Origin: Lumbricus rubellus
Taxonomy: Eukaryota; Annelida; Clitellata; Crassiclitellata; Lumbricidae
Length of the DNA: 64,000 bases
Assembly: GCA_945859605.1 (NCBI GenBank)
Contig: OX243822.1
Coordinates: 25,365,685-25,429,684 of the forward strand
Direction: 5' to 3'
The notes under the pieces are model-generated. The model did not search any database and had not been told where the DNA came from. It saw nothing but the letters and a program-made list of their open reading frames with translations. Below, piece by piece: positions 30,747 to 38,517 of this stretch. A program made the position numbers and the translations under genes. Numbering within the stretch: position 1 is the first letter of the stretch; every line of letters starts with the position of its first letter.

Positions 30747-32045
30747 TCAATATACCACGCTCATTTTCTGCCCATCCGATTGAAACCTCAGTAACTTGTC
30801 TGAAATCACCACTGCGTACGCTTCCGTATTAGCCGGCGGCGCCGTATTGAACGTGCCTTTGATCTGAATATCGACCACCGATGACTTCAGACGCTCGGAT
30901 TGCTTGCTCACGTCAAACACCATAATCGGAAACAGATCTTTGAAATCCGAGGGTGTGATATTGCATTGCGTCATTAGTTCGTCCATTCCATAGTATTTTT
31001 CACTGAACGCGGCTGCTGCTCGGTACGCCCGCGAGAATTGTTGATTCGGAAATGATAGATTATAGTCGACAACTGGGTATCGGTCCTGGTTCATCATCAC
31101 GAACATGTTCTTCAGATCGCAATGATCGAAAACGGATGGATTGTGTAGTTGATCGCCGCTTTTGTCGGTTTGAAAACCCAAGATGATGTACCTAGGCTTC
31201 TCAGGTAATGTCTTGACGCTAAGTCTCCAGCTAAAATTAGTCGACTGTGCGACGGAGGTGGTATCGCATTGACGGGCTCTGTACGCAACTGGCAGCGACG
31301 CTTTCGATTCGATAGTTTTGTACAATTGCATCTTCTCCATATCCGCGGGAATAACGTGCGGCATGAACCATGAGATTTTGTCTAGCCTAACTTTCCCTGC
31401 AGTGTTCGCGGCGGCGGCTCTAAAAATTGCGTCATCATCGGCTTTACGAACCAGAGTTAGCGTATGTTTCACACCAAAAACAACCTTGTCGTAATCATCG
31501 CAAAATCCGAAAATATGCTTCAATGGAACTACAAAGCTGAAAGTACCTTTGGCATTTGGTTTTTGAATTATATACGACTGTCTCACGGCGAAACCTTGAT
31601 TATTCGCGATAGCAGCCGTCGCTCCGCTGTCCTTGTACCACAACTGATTCAGACCTTGAGCTAGTTGAAAATCATTCGGGTATTTGAGTAATCCGAGCAT
31701 CGTCGTTGCTTGACCTGGGTGAAATATCGATTCAATTTCCTGATTCGACAGGGAATACGAAATTTGGCTGAAAAGATGCATGAGCCCATTATTCGTAAGA
31801 GTTGCTTCATCGGCATTGACGTAGAAGGTGGTGGGGTTGTCCGCCTTCGTCAATCTACCCTCGAACAGCAGGTAAGATTCCGCCGGATGACAAAATAGAT
31901 CTTGAAGTTCGATATTTATTCTAATCTCGCCGGAGGTGTTTAGATTCGCCCCCGATATCGGCTCATACTCGTACCATTCGTAGCGTTCGACGCTTTCATC
32001 GCTCAATGGTTGTTCGGTAAATCTCAGAATATCGGATGATTGCAT
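30747..32045 (-). CDS. Double-jelly-roll major capsid protein (hexon-like)
   Basis: 432 residues. The N-terminal block YEPISGANLNTSGEIRI with HPAESYLLFEGRL (residues ~28-65), the middle PLKHIFGFCDDYDKVVFG (174-191) and PRYIILGFQTDKSG (284-297) are characteristic of Polinton/adintovirus-type hexons. The length fits a double jelly-roll of ~430-450 residues. It forms the trimeric capsomer of the icosahedral shell. It is the last gene of the leftward block, 27 nt downstream of the pX-like gene, and converges with fibre 2 across a hairpin. No internal breaks are present. Confidence 0.88.
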   Translation of the reverse strand: MQSSDILRFTEQPLSDESVERYEWYEYEPISGANLNTSGEIRINIELQDLFCHPAESYLLFEGRLTKADNPTTFYVNADEATLTNNGLMHLFSQISYSLSNQEIESIFHPGQATTMLGLLKYPNDFQLAQGLNQLWYKDSGATAAIANNQGFAVRQSYIIQKPNAKGTFSFVVPLKHIFGFCDDYDKVVFGVKHTLTLVRKADDDAIFRAAAANTAGKVRLDKISWFMPHVIPADMEKMQLYKTIESKASLPVAYRARQCDTTSVAQSTNFSWRLSVKTLPEKPRYIILGFQTDKSGDQLHNPSVFDHCDLKNMFVMMNQDRYPVVDYNLSFPNQQFSRAYRAAAAFSEKYYGMDELMTQCNITPSDFKDLFPIMVFDVSKQSERLKSSVVDIQIKGTFNTAPPANTEAYAVVISDKLLRFQSDGQKMSVVY

Positions 32046-32072
32046 TTTTACTACTACGTGATAATATATTTT

Positions 32073-32531
32073 TTACGCGACCTTCATTCCGCCACCGTTT
32101 AGCGCGCGTACTAAATCTTGTATCGATATGGCGTCGTTCTTCTTCAGACCATCCCCCATCATCAGATTATTAATATTCGGGATATCCGGGCTCGACCCGA
32201 CGCTGCCGACGCCACTCAGCCGCTCTAAAATTTGTCTAGTTTCTGGCGTAATTTTCTTGGAGGTGGGAGTAGGAGCAGGAGCAAACAGTTTAGTCACTGC
32301 TTTGTCCACTAATCGTTTGCCGGCGTCGATTGCGGTTGTTTTCCCAACATCGATGGCCTTTTTCCCAATTTCTTTCGCCGCGTCTTTACTCGCGCTGAGA
32401 GCGGTCGTTGCTAATTGTTTGGCTGCGTTCGACGTAACTAGTCGTTTGAAAAATCCCGAAATTGTATCGAATATTCCTGATCCTCCGATAACGTATTGTT
32501 TTCTATACCTCCTTCTATTAATGACTTGCAT
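32073..32531 (-). CDS. pX/core-like small virion protein
   Basis: 152 residues. The basic start (NRRRYRKQYVIGG) is followed by a hydrophobic amphipathic segment (SGIFDTISGFFKRLV) and a long A/K-rich helical stretch (residues ~35-80). A proline-threonine linker and a C-terminus ending LNGGGMKVA follow. LNGG-G matches the adenain-type cleavage pattern, and VIGG-S near the start is close to it. This layout resembles adenovirus pX/pVI-type precursor peptides found beside capsid genes in Polintons. It probably binds DNA or membrane in the particle. Precise family placement is inferred from composition and position. Confidence 0.55.
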   Translation of the reverse strand: MQVINRRRYRKQYVIGGSGIFDTISGFFKRLVTSNAAKQLATTALSASKDAAKEIGKKAIDVGKTTAIDAGKRLVDKAVTKLFAPAPTPTSKKITPETRQILERLSGVGSVGSSPDIPNINNLMMGDGLKKNDAISIQDLVRALNGGGMKVA

Positions 32532-32543
32532 TTTTTCTGCATT

Positions 32544-33452
32544 TTACAATGTCATCATTATATTTTTGTAAGCATCTTTACTCAGCACTTCCTGCCTCAA
32601 TAACGCATCGCACATCGCCACGATCTCGTTTCTCACGCCGGTATTGCCTGCTTTGAAGCTTTGAAATCGTAGTTCTAGCTGTTTCGCTAATACGTTTGGA
32701 TCTTCGGAAATAACAATTACACCACCCACGCCTTTACCCACCGTCGGTGTATTACGAGTCCTCTTTTCCCATATCGGCTTGATAATTTCCCGATATTTGA
32801 CGCTCGAAGATGCTTTCGGTTTGTTGGGATTTTTTGGCTGTCTGATAGCATCCGACGCGAGTAGAATCTCGGCGTAATCGTCTCTATCATTATTATCGTA
32901 TATCGACGTGTTCGGCTGTTTCATCGTCAACAACTCCCAAAGCCCCGGTGTTCCGCTATACGTCTTATTTCCAACCGTCACATCGTCTCCTTGAATAAAA
33001 ATCGGAGTATCGCCGATGTAGAATTGACTATTTTTTGATCGTATTCCGAACGTCGTGTCTACGATTTTTCTATCGGAGGCGTATTGATGAAGGTACTTGG
33101 TGGCTACATCGCCTAATTCTAAAGTTCTAATATCCTCAGTCGGATCGTCGCTATACGCTTCTATCGAGGGATACTGAGGAAATTGAATCTTCAACGAAGC
33201 GGGTAGCGTCTGTAGTGCGTTTGTAGTAGCTATCGAGTTTTCTTTGATGGCGGATAGTAAGACATTTTGCTCTTTGGAAATTGCGGATTGCGAATCGACG
33301 ATAGGCTTGTACAGCTTGGTTAGTTCTTGTTGCAGCCCCGAATCTCCCAATCTCTCCGATAAAAAGTTTTGTTGAATATTCTTCTTGGATTTCAGAAACT
33401 CTTCGACTATGAAATTTCTTTTCGCCGGGTCATCTATCTTTAGAAACGACAT
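32544..33452 (-). CDS. Conserved Polinton virion-block protein, function unknown
   Basis: 302 residues from ATG 33452 (MSFLKIDDPAKRNFIVEEFL). A longer frame starts at 33578, but its extra 42 residues are encoded by a minisatellite (CRKT repeats), so I reject that start. The N-terminal third is coiled-coil-like and charged. The central block FYIGDTPIFIQGDDVTVG followed by GTPGLWELLT is a striking conserved-looking element, followed by a basic linker and a short helical C-terminus. I recognise this as a protein seen beside capsid genes in animal Polinton-like elements, but no function is known to me. It ends 12 nt before the pX-like gene. Confidence 0.55.
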   Translation of the reverse strand: MSFLKIDDPAKRNFIVEEFLKSKKNIQQNFLSERLGDSGLQQELTKLYKPIVDSQSAISKEQNVLLSAIKENSIATTNALQTLPASLKIQFPQYPSIEAYSDDPTEDIRTLELGDVATKYLHQYASDRKIVDTTFGIRSKNSQFYIGDTPIFIQGDDVTVGNKTYSGTPGLWELLTMKQPNTSIYDNNDRDDYAEILLASDAIRQPKNPNKPKASSSVKYREIIKPIWEKRTRNTPTVGKGVGGVIVISEDPNVLAKQLELRFQSFKAGNTGVRNEIVAMCDALLRQEVLSKDAYKNIMMTL

Positions 33453-33467
33453 TTTTAATAAAAAATT

Positions 33468-33640
33468 TAATGTTTTTCGACATGTTTTCCGACATGTTTT
33501 CCGGCGTGTTTCTAGACGTGTTTTTCTACATGTTTTTCGACATGTGTAAAAACACAAGTTAGACGTATTTTCAGACATAGCGACATACGTCTACATAGGT
33601 CTGCAACACTCTACAGGTCTACAAAACTCTACAAGTCTAC
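33468..33640. repeat. Minisatellite in the only long gap of the late block
   Basis: Repeats of CATGTTTTTCGA-type units (33473-33545) pass into CTACA(A/G)GTCTACA-type units (33590-33640). The gap of ~184 nt contrasts with 12-29 nt between other leftward genes. It may hold a promoter or simply be expanded sequence. Confidence 0.65.
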
Positions 33641-34335
33641 ATGATTTCGTACATGTTCACGTTAGTCGTCTTTCTCACAGATTCGGTATTTTTCTCAAAC
33701 ATGCTTTGAAAGGACTGCCTGACTTCTTCTCTTCCTCGGTCGATGAGAGATTGTTTCGTTTCCTCGTCCATCGCGGCCGCCGCAACTTTCGACTTACTTT
33801 TGATTTCTTCTTTCATGCCATTGAATTTTTCAATCTCACTTAGAATCAGAGAATATTCCTCGTCTGAAATGTGATCATCCACGAGTGCTTTTGAAATATG
33901 GTCGCTGATCGTGTTGAGCTTCGCATCAGCTAGCGTTTTGATCTTTTCATGCTTCTCCGCCTTCAGAGCGAGCTTTTTACAGATTCGGCTGCCAATTATA
34001 CTCAATAGCCCCGCACCTAGCGCTGTCCCTTCCATAGCAATAGCGATGGGAGCCGCAATTATGGTAGCTAGTACGCCGATTCCCGAAATTCCGAGCCCCA
34101 TCGTGACCACCATGAGGACGTTGTCTACTACGCCGATTACGCTCACACTTCTATGGTACTTTTTACTCAACGTTGCTCTTTTGTCTCGTTCTTGCTCGAT
34201 CTCCTTTTTGATTTCGCTAATCTTCTGAAGTCGATACGTTTGTGCGGACCCTGCGGCTATTTGTATTTCACCTTCTGGCGCGGAGGGTGTTATATTTGTT
34301 AGGTTTGGATAGAGTTTGATGCCTTCGTATTCCAT
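33637..34335 (-). CDS. Coiled-coil protein with hydrophobic hairpin, Polinton virion block
   Basis: 232 residues from ATG 34335 (MEYEGIKLYPNLTNI). An alternative ATG 18 codons upstream overlaps the neighbouring gene's 3' end and is less likely. Layout: proline-rich start, charged coiled coil (residues ~40-75, with KISEIKKEIEQERDKRATL), two adjacent hydrophobic segments (~78-100 and 102-130, rich in V, G, I and A), then a second charged helical region with DDHISDEEYSLILSEIEKF. The hydrophobic hairpin suggests membrane interaction. No enzymatic motif is seen. The product is not assigned to a named family here. Confidence 0.55.
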   Translation of the reverse strand: MEYEGIKLYPNLTNITPSAPEGEIQIAAGSAQTYRLQKISEIKKEIEQERDKRATLSKKYHRSVSVIGVVDNVLMVVTMGLGISGIGVLATIIAAPIAIAMEGTALGAGLLSIIGSRICKKLALKAEKHEKIKTLADAKLNTISDHISKALVDDHISDEEYSLILSEIEKFNGMKEEIKSKSKVAAAAMDEETKQSLIDRGREEVRQSFQSMFEKNTESVRKTTNVNMYEIM

Positions 34336-34364
34336 TCTTTTATTTATTAGCAATATATATTTTT

Positions 34365-34763
34365 TTACCGCAGATAATTTACACAGCATAGCGAATCTCC
34401 TTCATTTATTGTTACTGCCGAATCGGAGTTGTTTTGAATGGAAACTATGATATCATCAATCACATCTTCTGAAATCACTCCGTCTAGTAGGCTGCATCGT
34501 CGTTCTTTGATAGCCTGTCTGAGGGAAACGAGACAAAGACCGGCCGCCATTTCTACACCGAGTCCAAGCCTTAGCGTATTTGCCGCCTTTGGCTGTATCG
34601 TGATATCATTTTGCGCAAAAATCTCCCATCGCAGTCCTCCTAGTTGTCTTACTGGAGTGCGAGTAACACCGCTCGTAATCTTCCAAAAGACTGAAACGGG
34701 CTGCGTTCTAACCTCTACCGGCCTAGTTGGTTTAGTTCCAAATTTGTGTATTGGTCTCGACAT
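34365..34763 (-). CDS. dUTPase-fold protein lacking catalytic motifs
   Basis: 132 residues. From residue ~50 the order of strands matches trimeric dUTPases: DITIQPKAANTLRLGLGVEM, then a loop, LLDGVISEDVIDDIIVSIQN and INEGDSLCCVNYL at the end. The usual substrate motifs are altered: the serine-containing loop expected at motif 2 reads SLRQAIKER, and the aspartate expected in motif 3 is serine (GVISEDV). The fold assignment is inference from pattern. Enzyme activity is unlikely. Position among capsid genes (15 nt from the pVI-like gene) suggests a structural role. It could instead be an unrelated beta-barrel. Confidence 0.5.
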   Translation of the reverse strand: MSRPIHKFGTKPTRPVEVRTQPVSVFWKITSGVTRTPVRQLGGLRWEIFAQNDITIQPKAANTLRLGLGVEMAAGLCLVSLRQAIKERRCSLLDGVISEDVIDDIIVSIQNNSDSAVTINEGDSLCCVNYLR

Positions 34764-34778
34764 TTTACATATGATAAT

Positions 34779-35375
34779 TTATAATATCATGCCGAGAATC
34801 GGAATGTTTCGAAACGGCGAGTTGGGGCCGAGCAAAAGTCCTTCGCCACTCACATAGCCCGACCCTGTTTTCATGTAAAGCCCGGATCCCATTATCGATG
34901 CGCCTTTTTGCCACGGAGACAAGTACAACCCGGATCCGGCCGCTCTTATTTTGCACGCTATGTCACCTTTCTTGACATACATTACGCCCGAACCGCTGAT
35001 TTTATCGACAAGTTTCGATCCAGCCGCAGCACCTAACCCACCTAATGCGCCCTGTGCTAAACTTGGCAGTACGCTACCAAGAAGGAACCGTCCCGCTGTC
35101 GCTAGAAACGGAAGTATAGCGCCTATGAATCCACCTTCGACTTTCTTGTTGTTCTCCAATTGCGTTTTACTCATTTTAATAATCATGCCAGTTCCTTTTT
35201 GGTAGGCAGCCGCCATTTTATTGATTTGCGCCTGGGTGAGAGCCAAAACGTGTTCGCCATTCAAATCATCGTGCGATAGTTTGATACTCACGCCGCTCCC
35301 CGCTTGAAGTGATCTTTTAATTTTGTCTTGTTGCGCTTCTGAAATATTAACTTTTACGCTCGTGTAACGATTCAT
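34779..35375 (-). CDS. pVI-like minor virion protein
   Basis: 198 residues. Residues 1-70 contain two related blocks, VSIKLSHDDLNGEHVLALTQAQI and GMIIKMSKTQLENNKKVEGGF (described, not continuous). They are followed by a glycine/alanine-rich hydrophobic stretch (FIGAILPFLATAGRFLLG, ~83-100, and GALGGLGAAAG) and a C-terminal half with repeated GSGLYL/GSGLYM motifs and GEGLLLGPNSPF. Such a hydrophobic, glycine-rich protein next to penton and hexon genes resembles adenovirus pVI in layout and is recurrent in animal Polintons. Inferred role: internal capsid cement or membrane lysis. No active-site motif is present. Confidence 0.55.
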   Translation of the reverse strand: MNRYTSVKVNISEAQQDKIKRSLQAGSGVSIKLSHDDLNGEHVLALTQAQINKMAAAYQKGTGMIIKMSKTQLENNKKVEGGFIGAILPFLATAGRFLLGSVLPSLAQGALGGLGAAAGSKLVDKISGSGVMYVKKGDIACKIRAAGSGLYLSPWQKGASIMGSGLYMKTGSGYVSGEGLLLGPNSPFRNIPILGMIL

Positions 35376-35399
35376 TTTATTAATAAATTACAAAAACTT

Positions 35400-36194
35400 T
35401 CAAACTTCCCTGATGTGAAATCGAATCGCTAATTCTTCACCTCGAAGATTTAGTAGGTTCCCGTGTTGGTCTGTGAGCCTCGTTTCCATCATTGAAATTG
35501 TAGATAGCAAAATCGGGAGATATATCAAATTATGCGGCACTTCGATAATCTTGTAACCCGGGCCTACGTTTGGGAAAAAAGAATATATCACGTTTTCCGA
35601 TGTCCCGTTAGTGTACGAAGACCCGATAATGTCGCTGGTCACTCTCAGGCTGCTTACACTCATTATATTTACCAAGTCCTCCGATTCATTGTATCCGCCC
35701 GAATAGATCCATCTGTTGAAACCTAGAACCTTTCCTATCGAATTCTTTGGCGTAAAGTCAACCATATACTCTGCTTCTATATTTACCACAGACCTCAGAG
35801 TATTGGTGTTTGGCGCTATTGAGATACAGTAATTTCCATTTACTCCGTCGTAATGTCCATTCCCCTTCATGACCCTCTGTATATATTCGTTGATATCCGT
35901 TATTTCATAGCAACCCTCTGGGACTTCAATGTTTACCCAATCTGTGCTGGAATTCGGCGAATACCTGAAGCCGTTGTTTGTCGCGTCGATATTAGGAAAA
36001 GAATAGTACGTCTCGAGGGCAACTAAGGCCATTTCATATTTCTTATTCTTCTCCAGTTCGAGTAGTGGATTAAACTTCGTTCTGATCCGCGTGCTCTTTT
36101 CGCTTAGAAAAATGGAAAATGATGTTTTTGGTTCCGTGTTGCAGGCCGTCTTTTCCGTGTTTTCCGATATCTGTTTGAGAAGCGATGATTCCAT
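35400..36194 (-). CDS. Penton-type minor capsid protein (single jelly roll)
   Basis: 264 residues from ATG 36194 (MESSLLKQISENTEK). An ATG six codons upstream is possible but lies in the promoter-like spacer. Visible features: YEMALVALETYYSFPNI (~54-70), NNGFRYSP, EVPEGCYEITDINEYIQ (~95-112), SIGKVLGFNRWIYSGGY (~154-170) and GPGYKIIEVPHNLIYLP (~212-228). These are hallmarks of Polinton/adintovirus penton proteins that occupy five-fold vertices. The gene begins 20 nt after the ATPase stop and is 24 nt from the pVI-like gene. Intact, with no frame breaks. Confidence 0.82.
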   Translation of the reverse strand: MESSLLKQISENTEKTACNTEPKTSFSIFLSEKSTRIRTKFNPLLELEKNKKYEMALVALETYYSFPNIDATNNGFRYSPNSSTDWVNIEVPEGCYEITDINEYIQRVMKGNGHYDGVNGNYCISIAPNTNTLRSVVNIEAEYMVDFTPKNSIGKVLGFNRWIYSGGYNESEDLVNIMSVSSLRVTSDIIGSSYTNGTSENVIYSFFPNVGPGYKIIEVPHNLIYLPILLSTISMMETRLTDQHGNLLNLRGEELAIRFHIREV

Positions 36195-36214
36195 TTTTAC
36201 TATACAATACAATT

Positions 36215-37003
36215 TTACAATGGCGGATCCTCGATTATATAAAATTCGTCGAGTCCGCTTCGGTATTTACCATTGTACTTGTCGCTAGTCAGGTCTAAAA
36301 CCACGAATCCATGAGGTTGTTCCCATACTGTTTTGCATAGTTTTCTAAATTCATCTTTCGGCATGTCCGTACTCACGTGATCGTTGTAAATATGATTACA
36401 ATTTTTCAGGTCTTGTTTGAACAGGCAAATAAAGTTCGCGTTTTCTCTGATTGTTTGGCGCGGTAATTTGAAATAATTCTGGGCGAGGTAAAAACAATCT
36501 ACATTACTATGCCTCCCCCGATTATAATACGTTTCACATTTGTTTTGTTTTTCTAATTGAAGATCATCGAAAATCATCAGGTTCTTCTTTTCAGCGCTCA
36601 AATCTCTCGGGTCCGGTACATCGTCGGCGCTCTCAAAGAACTTGGCAATTATATCGGATTTAGCTTCTGAGTTTTTTGCCATTTCCTCCATAACAAGGTC
36701 TGGTGACGCATTTAGGCCCACGATTTCATCTCGGTGCTCGAACAACCGAACGATCGCTTCTTTCGGTAATTTTTCTTCGTATGCTTTTTTGATAATACGA
36801 TATTCCGGTTGAAACAGAGAAGTACCGAATACCTGCAAGTTATTATAATCCAACCAGTCTGGCCTGAGTAAAAGATTGAGAAGAAGCGTTGTTTTTCCAC
36901 ACGCCGATTTCCCAACTATCAAACCGCGTATGCTTTTGGGTAACAACGGATTATTGAATCTTTTCGAGAGCGCTGTGCCCCAACTCATATCTCTAATCTC
37001 CAT
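36215..37003 (-). CDS. FtsK/HerA-type genome-packaging ATPase
   Basis: 262 residues from ATG 37003. Walker A GKSACGKTT (31-39), Walker B LMIFDDL (142-148), and a Q-containing sensor strand FYLAQNYFKLP (171-181) followed by IRENANFICLF. Length and motifs fit the A32-like packaging ATPases of Polintons, virophages and poxviruses. Role: ATP-driven translocation of element DNA into capsids. It is the first gene of the leftward virion block and is divergent from the PLA2-like gene, with only 28 nt between their start codons. Confidence 0.9.
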   Translation of the reverse strand: MEIRDMSWGTALSKRFNNPLLPKSIRGLIVGKSACGKTTLLLNLLLRPDWLDYNNLQVFGTSLFQPEYRIIKKAYEEKLPKEAIVRLFEHRDEIVGLNASPDLVMEEMAKNSEAKSDIIAKFFESADDVPDPRDLSAEKKNLMIFDDLQLEKQNKCETYYNRGRHSNVDCFYLAQNYFKLPRQTIRENANFICLFKQDLKNCNHIYNDHVSTDMPKDEFRKLCKTVWEQPHGFVVLDLTSDKYNGKYRSGLDEFYIIEDPPL

Positions 37004-37031
37004 TTTAAAAATATATATTATTAAAAACGAA
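37004..37031. promoter_or_regulatory. 28-bp bidirectional promoter region
   Basis: The space between the ATPase ATG (minus) and the PLA2-like ATG (plus) is only TTTTAAAAATATATATTATT plus eight further bases. The TATATAT core is nearly symmetrical and could serve both directions. Element promoters must therefore be very compact or extend into coding sequence. Confidence 0.5.
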
Positions 37032-37574
37032 ATGTATTGCGTAAAATGTAAAAAACAGACCCAGACGACAGATGTGCAGAACGCCGTGGCTAATAATGGG
37101 AGATCGATGCTCAGAGGTGTTTGCGTCGTATGCGGGAAAACAAAAACTCAATTCGTGAAGGCGTCTGCTATTGTGCAAGGCGGAGATCTAGTTAGTTCGC
37201 TGAACGCTGCCACTAGCAACATTAAATTACCTTGGGCTAAATTTACAGGTGAATTACATTTGCCAGGCCATCAGTTTACTGGTCCCGGTACTAGACTAGA
37301 TTTGCGTCTGAATAGCAACGAAACCCCCAAAGATTGGAGCAAACCTATAAACAGGGTAGATAGCGCGGCATATATTCACGACCTGGCATACAATCACCAC
37401 ACTGATACGGCTTCTAGGAATGTCGCTGATAGAGTAATGATAAACCAGTTGAATAATATACCTAATCCAAGCTTGCGGGAACGCGTAGAGAGGGCGATAG
37501 TCAAACCCATCTTGTCAGCTAAAACAAGCCTAGGTTTGGGTTTAAAAAAAGCCCAGAATTACAGCAGGACCTGA
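37032..37574 (+). CDS. Zinc-ribbon plus phospholipase A2-like protein
   Basis: 180 residues from ATG 37032. An open frame reaches back to 36876, but that part overlaps the ATPase and lacks motifs. Residues 3-6 (CVKC) and 31-34 (CVVC) form a zinc ribbon. Residues 79-120 have the viral PLA2 pattern: a calcium-loop-like TGPGTRLD (83-90) and the HD catalytic pair H116-D117 in AAYIHDLAY, as in parvovirus VP1 PLA2. A second histidine/aspartate cluster follows (NHHTD). The last ~30 residues are basic (IVKPIL...LGLGLKKAQ). Inferred role: membrane breach during entry, or a structural relic. The stop overlaps an open -1 frame leading into the integrase. Confidence 0.7.
   Translation: MYCVKCKKQTQTTDVQNAVANNGRSMLRGVCVVCGKTKTQFVKASAIVQGGDLVSSLNAATSNIKLPWAKFTGELHLPGHQFTGPGTRLDLRLNSNETPKDWSKPINRVDSAAYIHDLAYNHHTDTASRNVADRVMINQLNNIPNPSLRERVERAIVKPILSAKTSLGLGLKKAQNYSRT
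37541..37547 (+). promoter_or_regulatory. Candidate -1 ribosomal frameshift heptamer (TTTAAAA)
   Basis: In the PLA2 frame the bases read T-TTA-AAA, a canonical X-XXY-YYZ slippery heptamer. The -1 frame is open from 37523 across this site into the integrase, which lacks an upstream ATG of its own. No clear downstream pseudoknot was found by eye. A homopolymer indel (run of seven A) is the alternative explanation. Confidence 0.4.
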
Positions 37575-37615
37575 AATGGACAAATCAATTAGCGAATGAA
37601 TTACACAAACCAGTA

Positions 37616-38485
37616 GTGAGAAATTTTAGGATGAGGCGGGTCCGTGTTGGCGGGATTGACCAGATTTGGGCGGCTGATCTAATCGACATGCAGGCTTTCG
37701 CTAGAGATAATGATGGCGTGAAATTTCTATTGACCGTCATAGATGTGTTTTCCAAGTATGGGTGGATCGTTCCATTACATGACAAGAGTGGGAAGTCTAC
37801 AGCTGATGGGTTCGTGAAGATACTCGGAGGCGGTCGACAGCCGGTCAAAGTTTGGTGCGACAAAGGGAAAGAATTTTATAATAAAAATGTGAAGAATTTA
37901 GTCGAGTTGTATTCTACCGAGAACGAGGGGAAAAGTTGTATCGCAGAAAGATGGGTGCGTACGATGAAAGATAAAATGTTCAAGTACTTTACGGCCAATT
38001 CAACCAGAAGATATATCGATGTATTAGACGAAATGGTTAGTAATTATAATGAAACGAAACATTCGTCCATTAAAATGACCCCCGCGAAGGCTAGTATGAA
38101 AACGAACGAAAAGACTGTATTTATGAATTTATACGGCGATGAGATTTCAGAACCTATTATGCCGAAGTTTTCAATCGGCGATCGGGTCAGAATAACTAGG
38201 AAGAAGAATATTTTTGAAAAGGGTTATACGACTAGATGGGTGGAGGAGGTCTTTGTAGTATCCCAGGTTCAATATACAGATCCGCCAACTTACAAGATTA
38301 CTGATTCTGCGGGTGAGAAAATACAAGGCTCTTTTTACGAGCAGGAGCTACAGAAAACAACTCAAGAAATATTCAGAATCGAAAAAGTGATTAGGAAACG
38401 CGGGAAGAAATGTCTCGTGAAGTGGTTGGGCTACCCAGACTCATTCAACTCGTGGATTAATAACGAAGACTTGGTGACATTGTGA
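37616..38485 (+). CDS. RVE-family integrase with C-terminal chromodomain
   Basis: The frame is open from 37523. The first ATG is at 37631, and the stated start is a GTG. Counting from 37616: catalytic D21 in WAADLIDM, D82 in VWCDKGKEFYN and E111 in CIAERWVRTMKDKMF. This DDE core is followed by FTANSTRRYIDVL, a C-terminal DNA-binding domain (IGDRVRITRKK, ~190-215) and a chromodomain (FRIEKVIRKRG...CLVKWLGYPD, ~253-283). D82 and E111 are separated by 28 residues, fewer than the 35 of classical DD35E integrases, and I cannot tell whether this is lineage-normal. Role: insertion of the linear element with a 6-bp target duplication. The chromodomain may guide it to chromatin marks. Confidence 0.88.
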   Translation: MRNFRMRRVRVGGIDQIWAADLIDMQAFARDNDGVKFLLTVIDVFSKYGWIVPLHDKSGKSTADGFVKILGGGRQPVKVWCDKGKEFYNKNVKNLVELYSTENEGKSCIAERWVRTMKDKMFKYFTANSTRRYIDVLDEMVSNYNETKHSSIKMTPAKASMKTNEKTVFMNLYGDEISEPIMPKFSIGDRVRITRKKNIFEKGYTTRWVEEVFVVSQVQYTDPPTYKITDSAGEKIQGSFYEQELQKTTQEIFRIEKVIRKRGKKCLVKWLGYPDSFNSWINNEDLVTL

Positions 38486-38517
38486 GACGATTATGAAAAA
38501 ATATGTCGTGTTTGGAG

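Noticed and set aside
32128..32571. 147-codon plus-strand ORF
   Set aside because: Antisense of the pX-like gene; hydrophobic composition follows from the complementary alanine-rich coding.
33453..33578. N-terminal extension of the 32544-33452 gene
   Set aside because: Encoded by minisatellite repeats (CRKT); the ATG at 33452 with AT-rich upstream is the better start.
36876..37031. Upstream extension of the PLA2-like gene
   Set aside because: Overlaps the ATPase N-terminal coding sequence antisense and lacks motifs; ATG 37032 begins the zinc ribbon.
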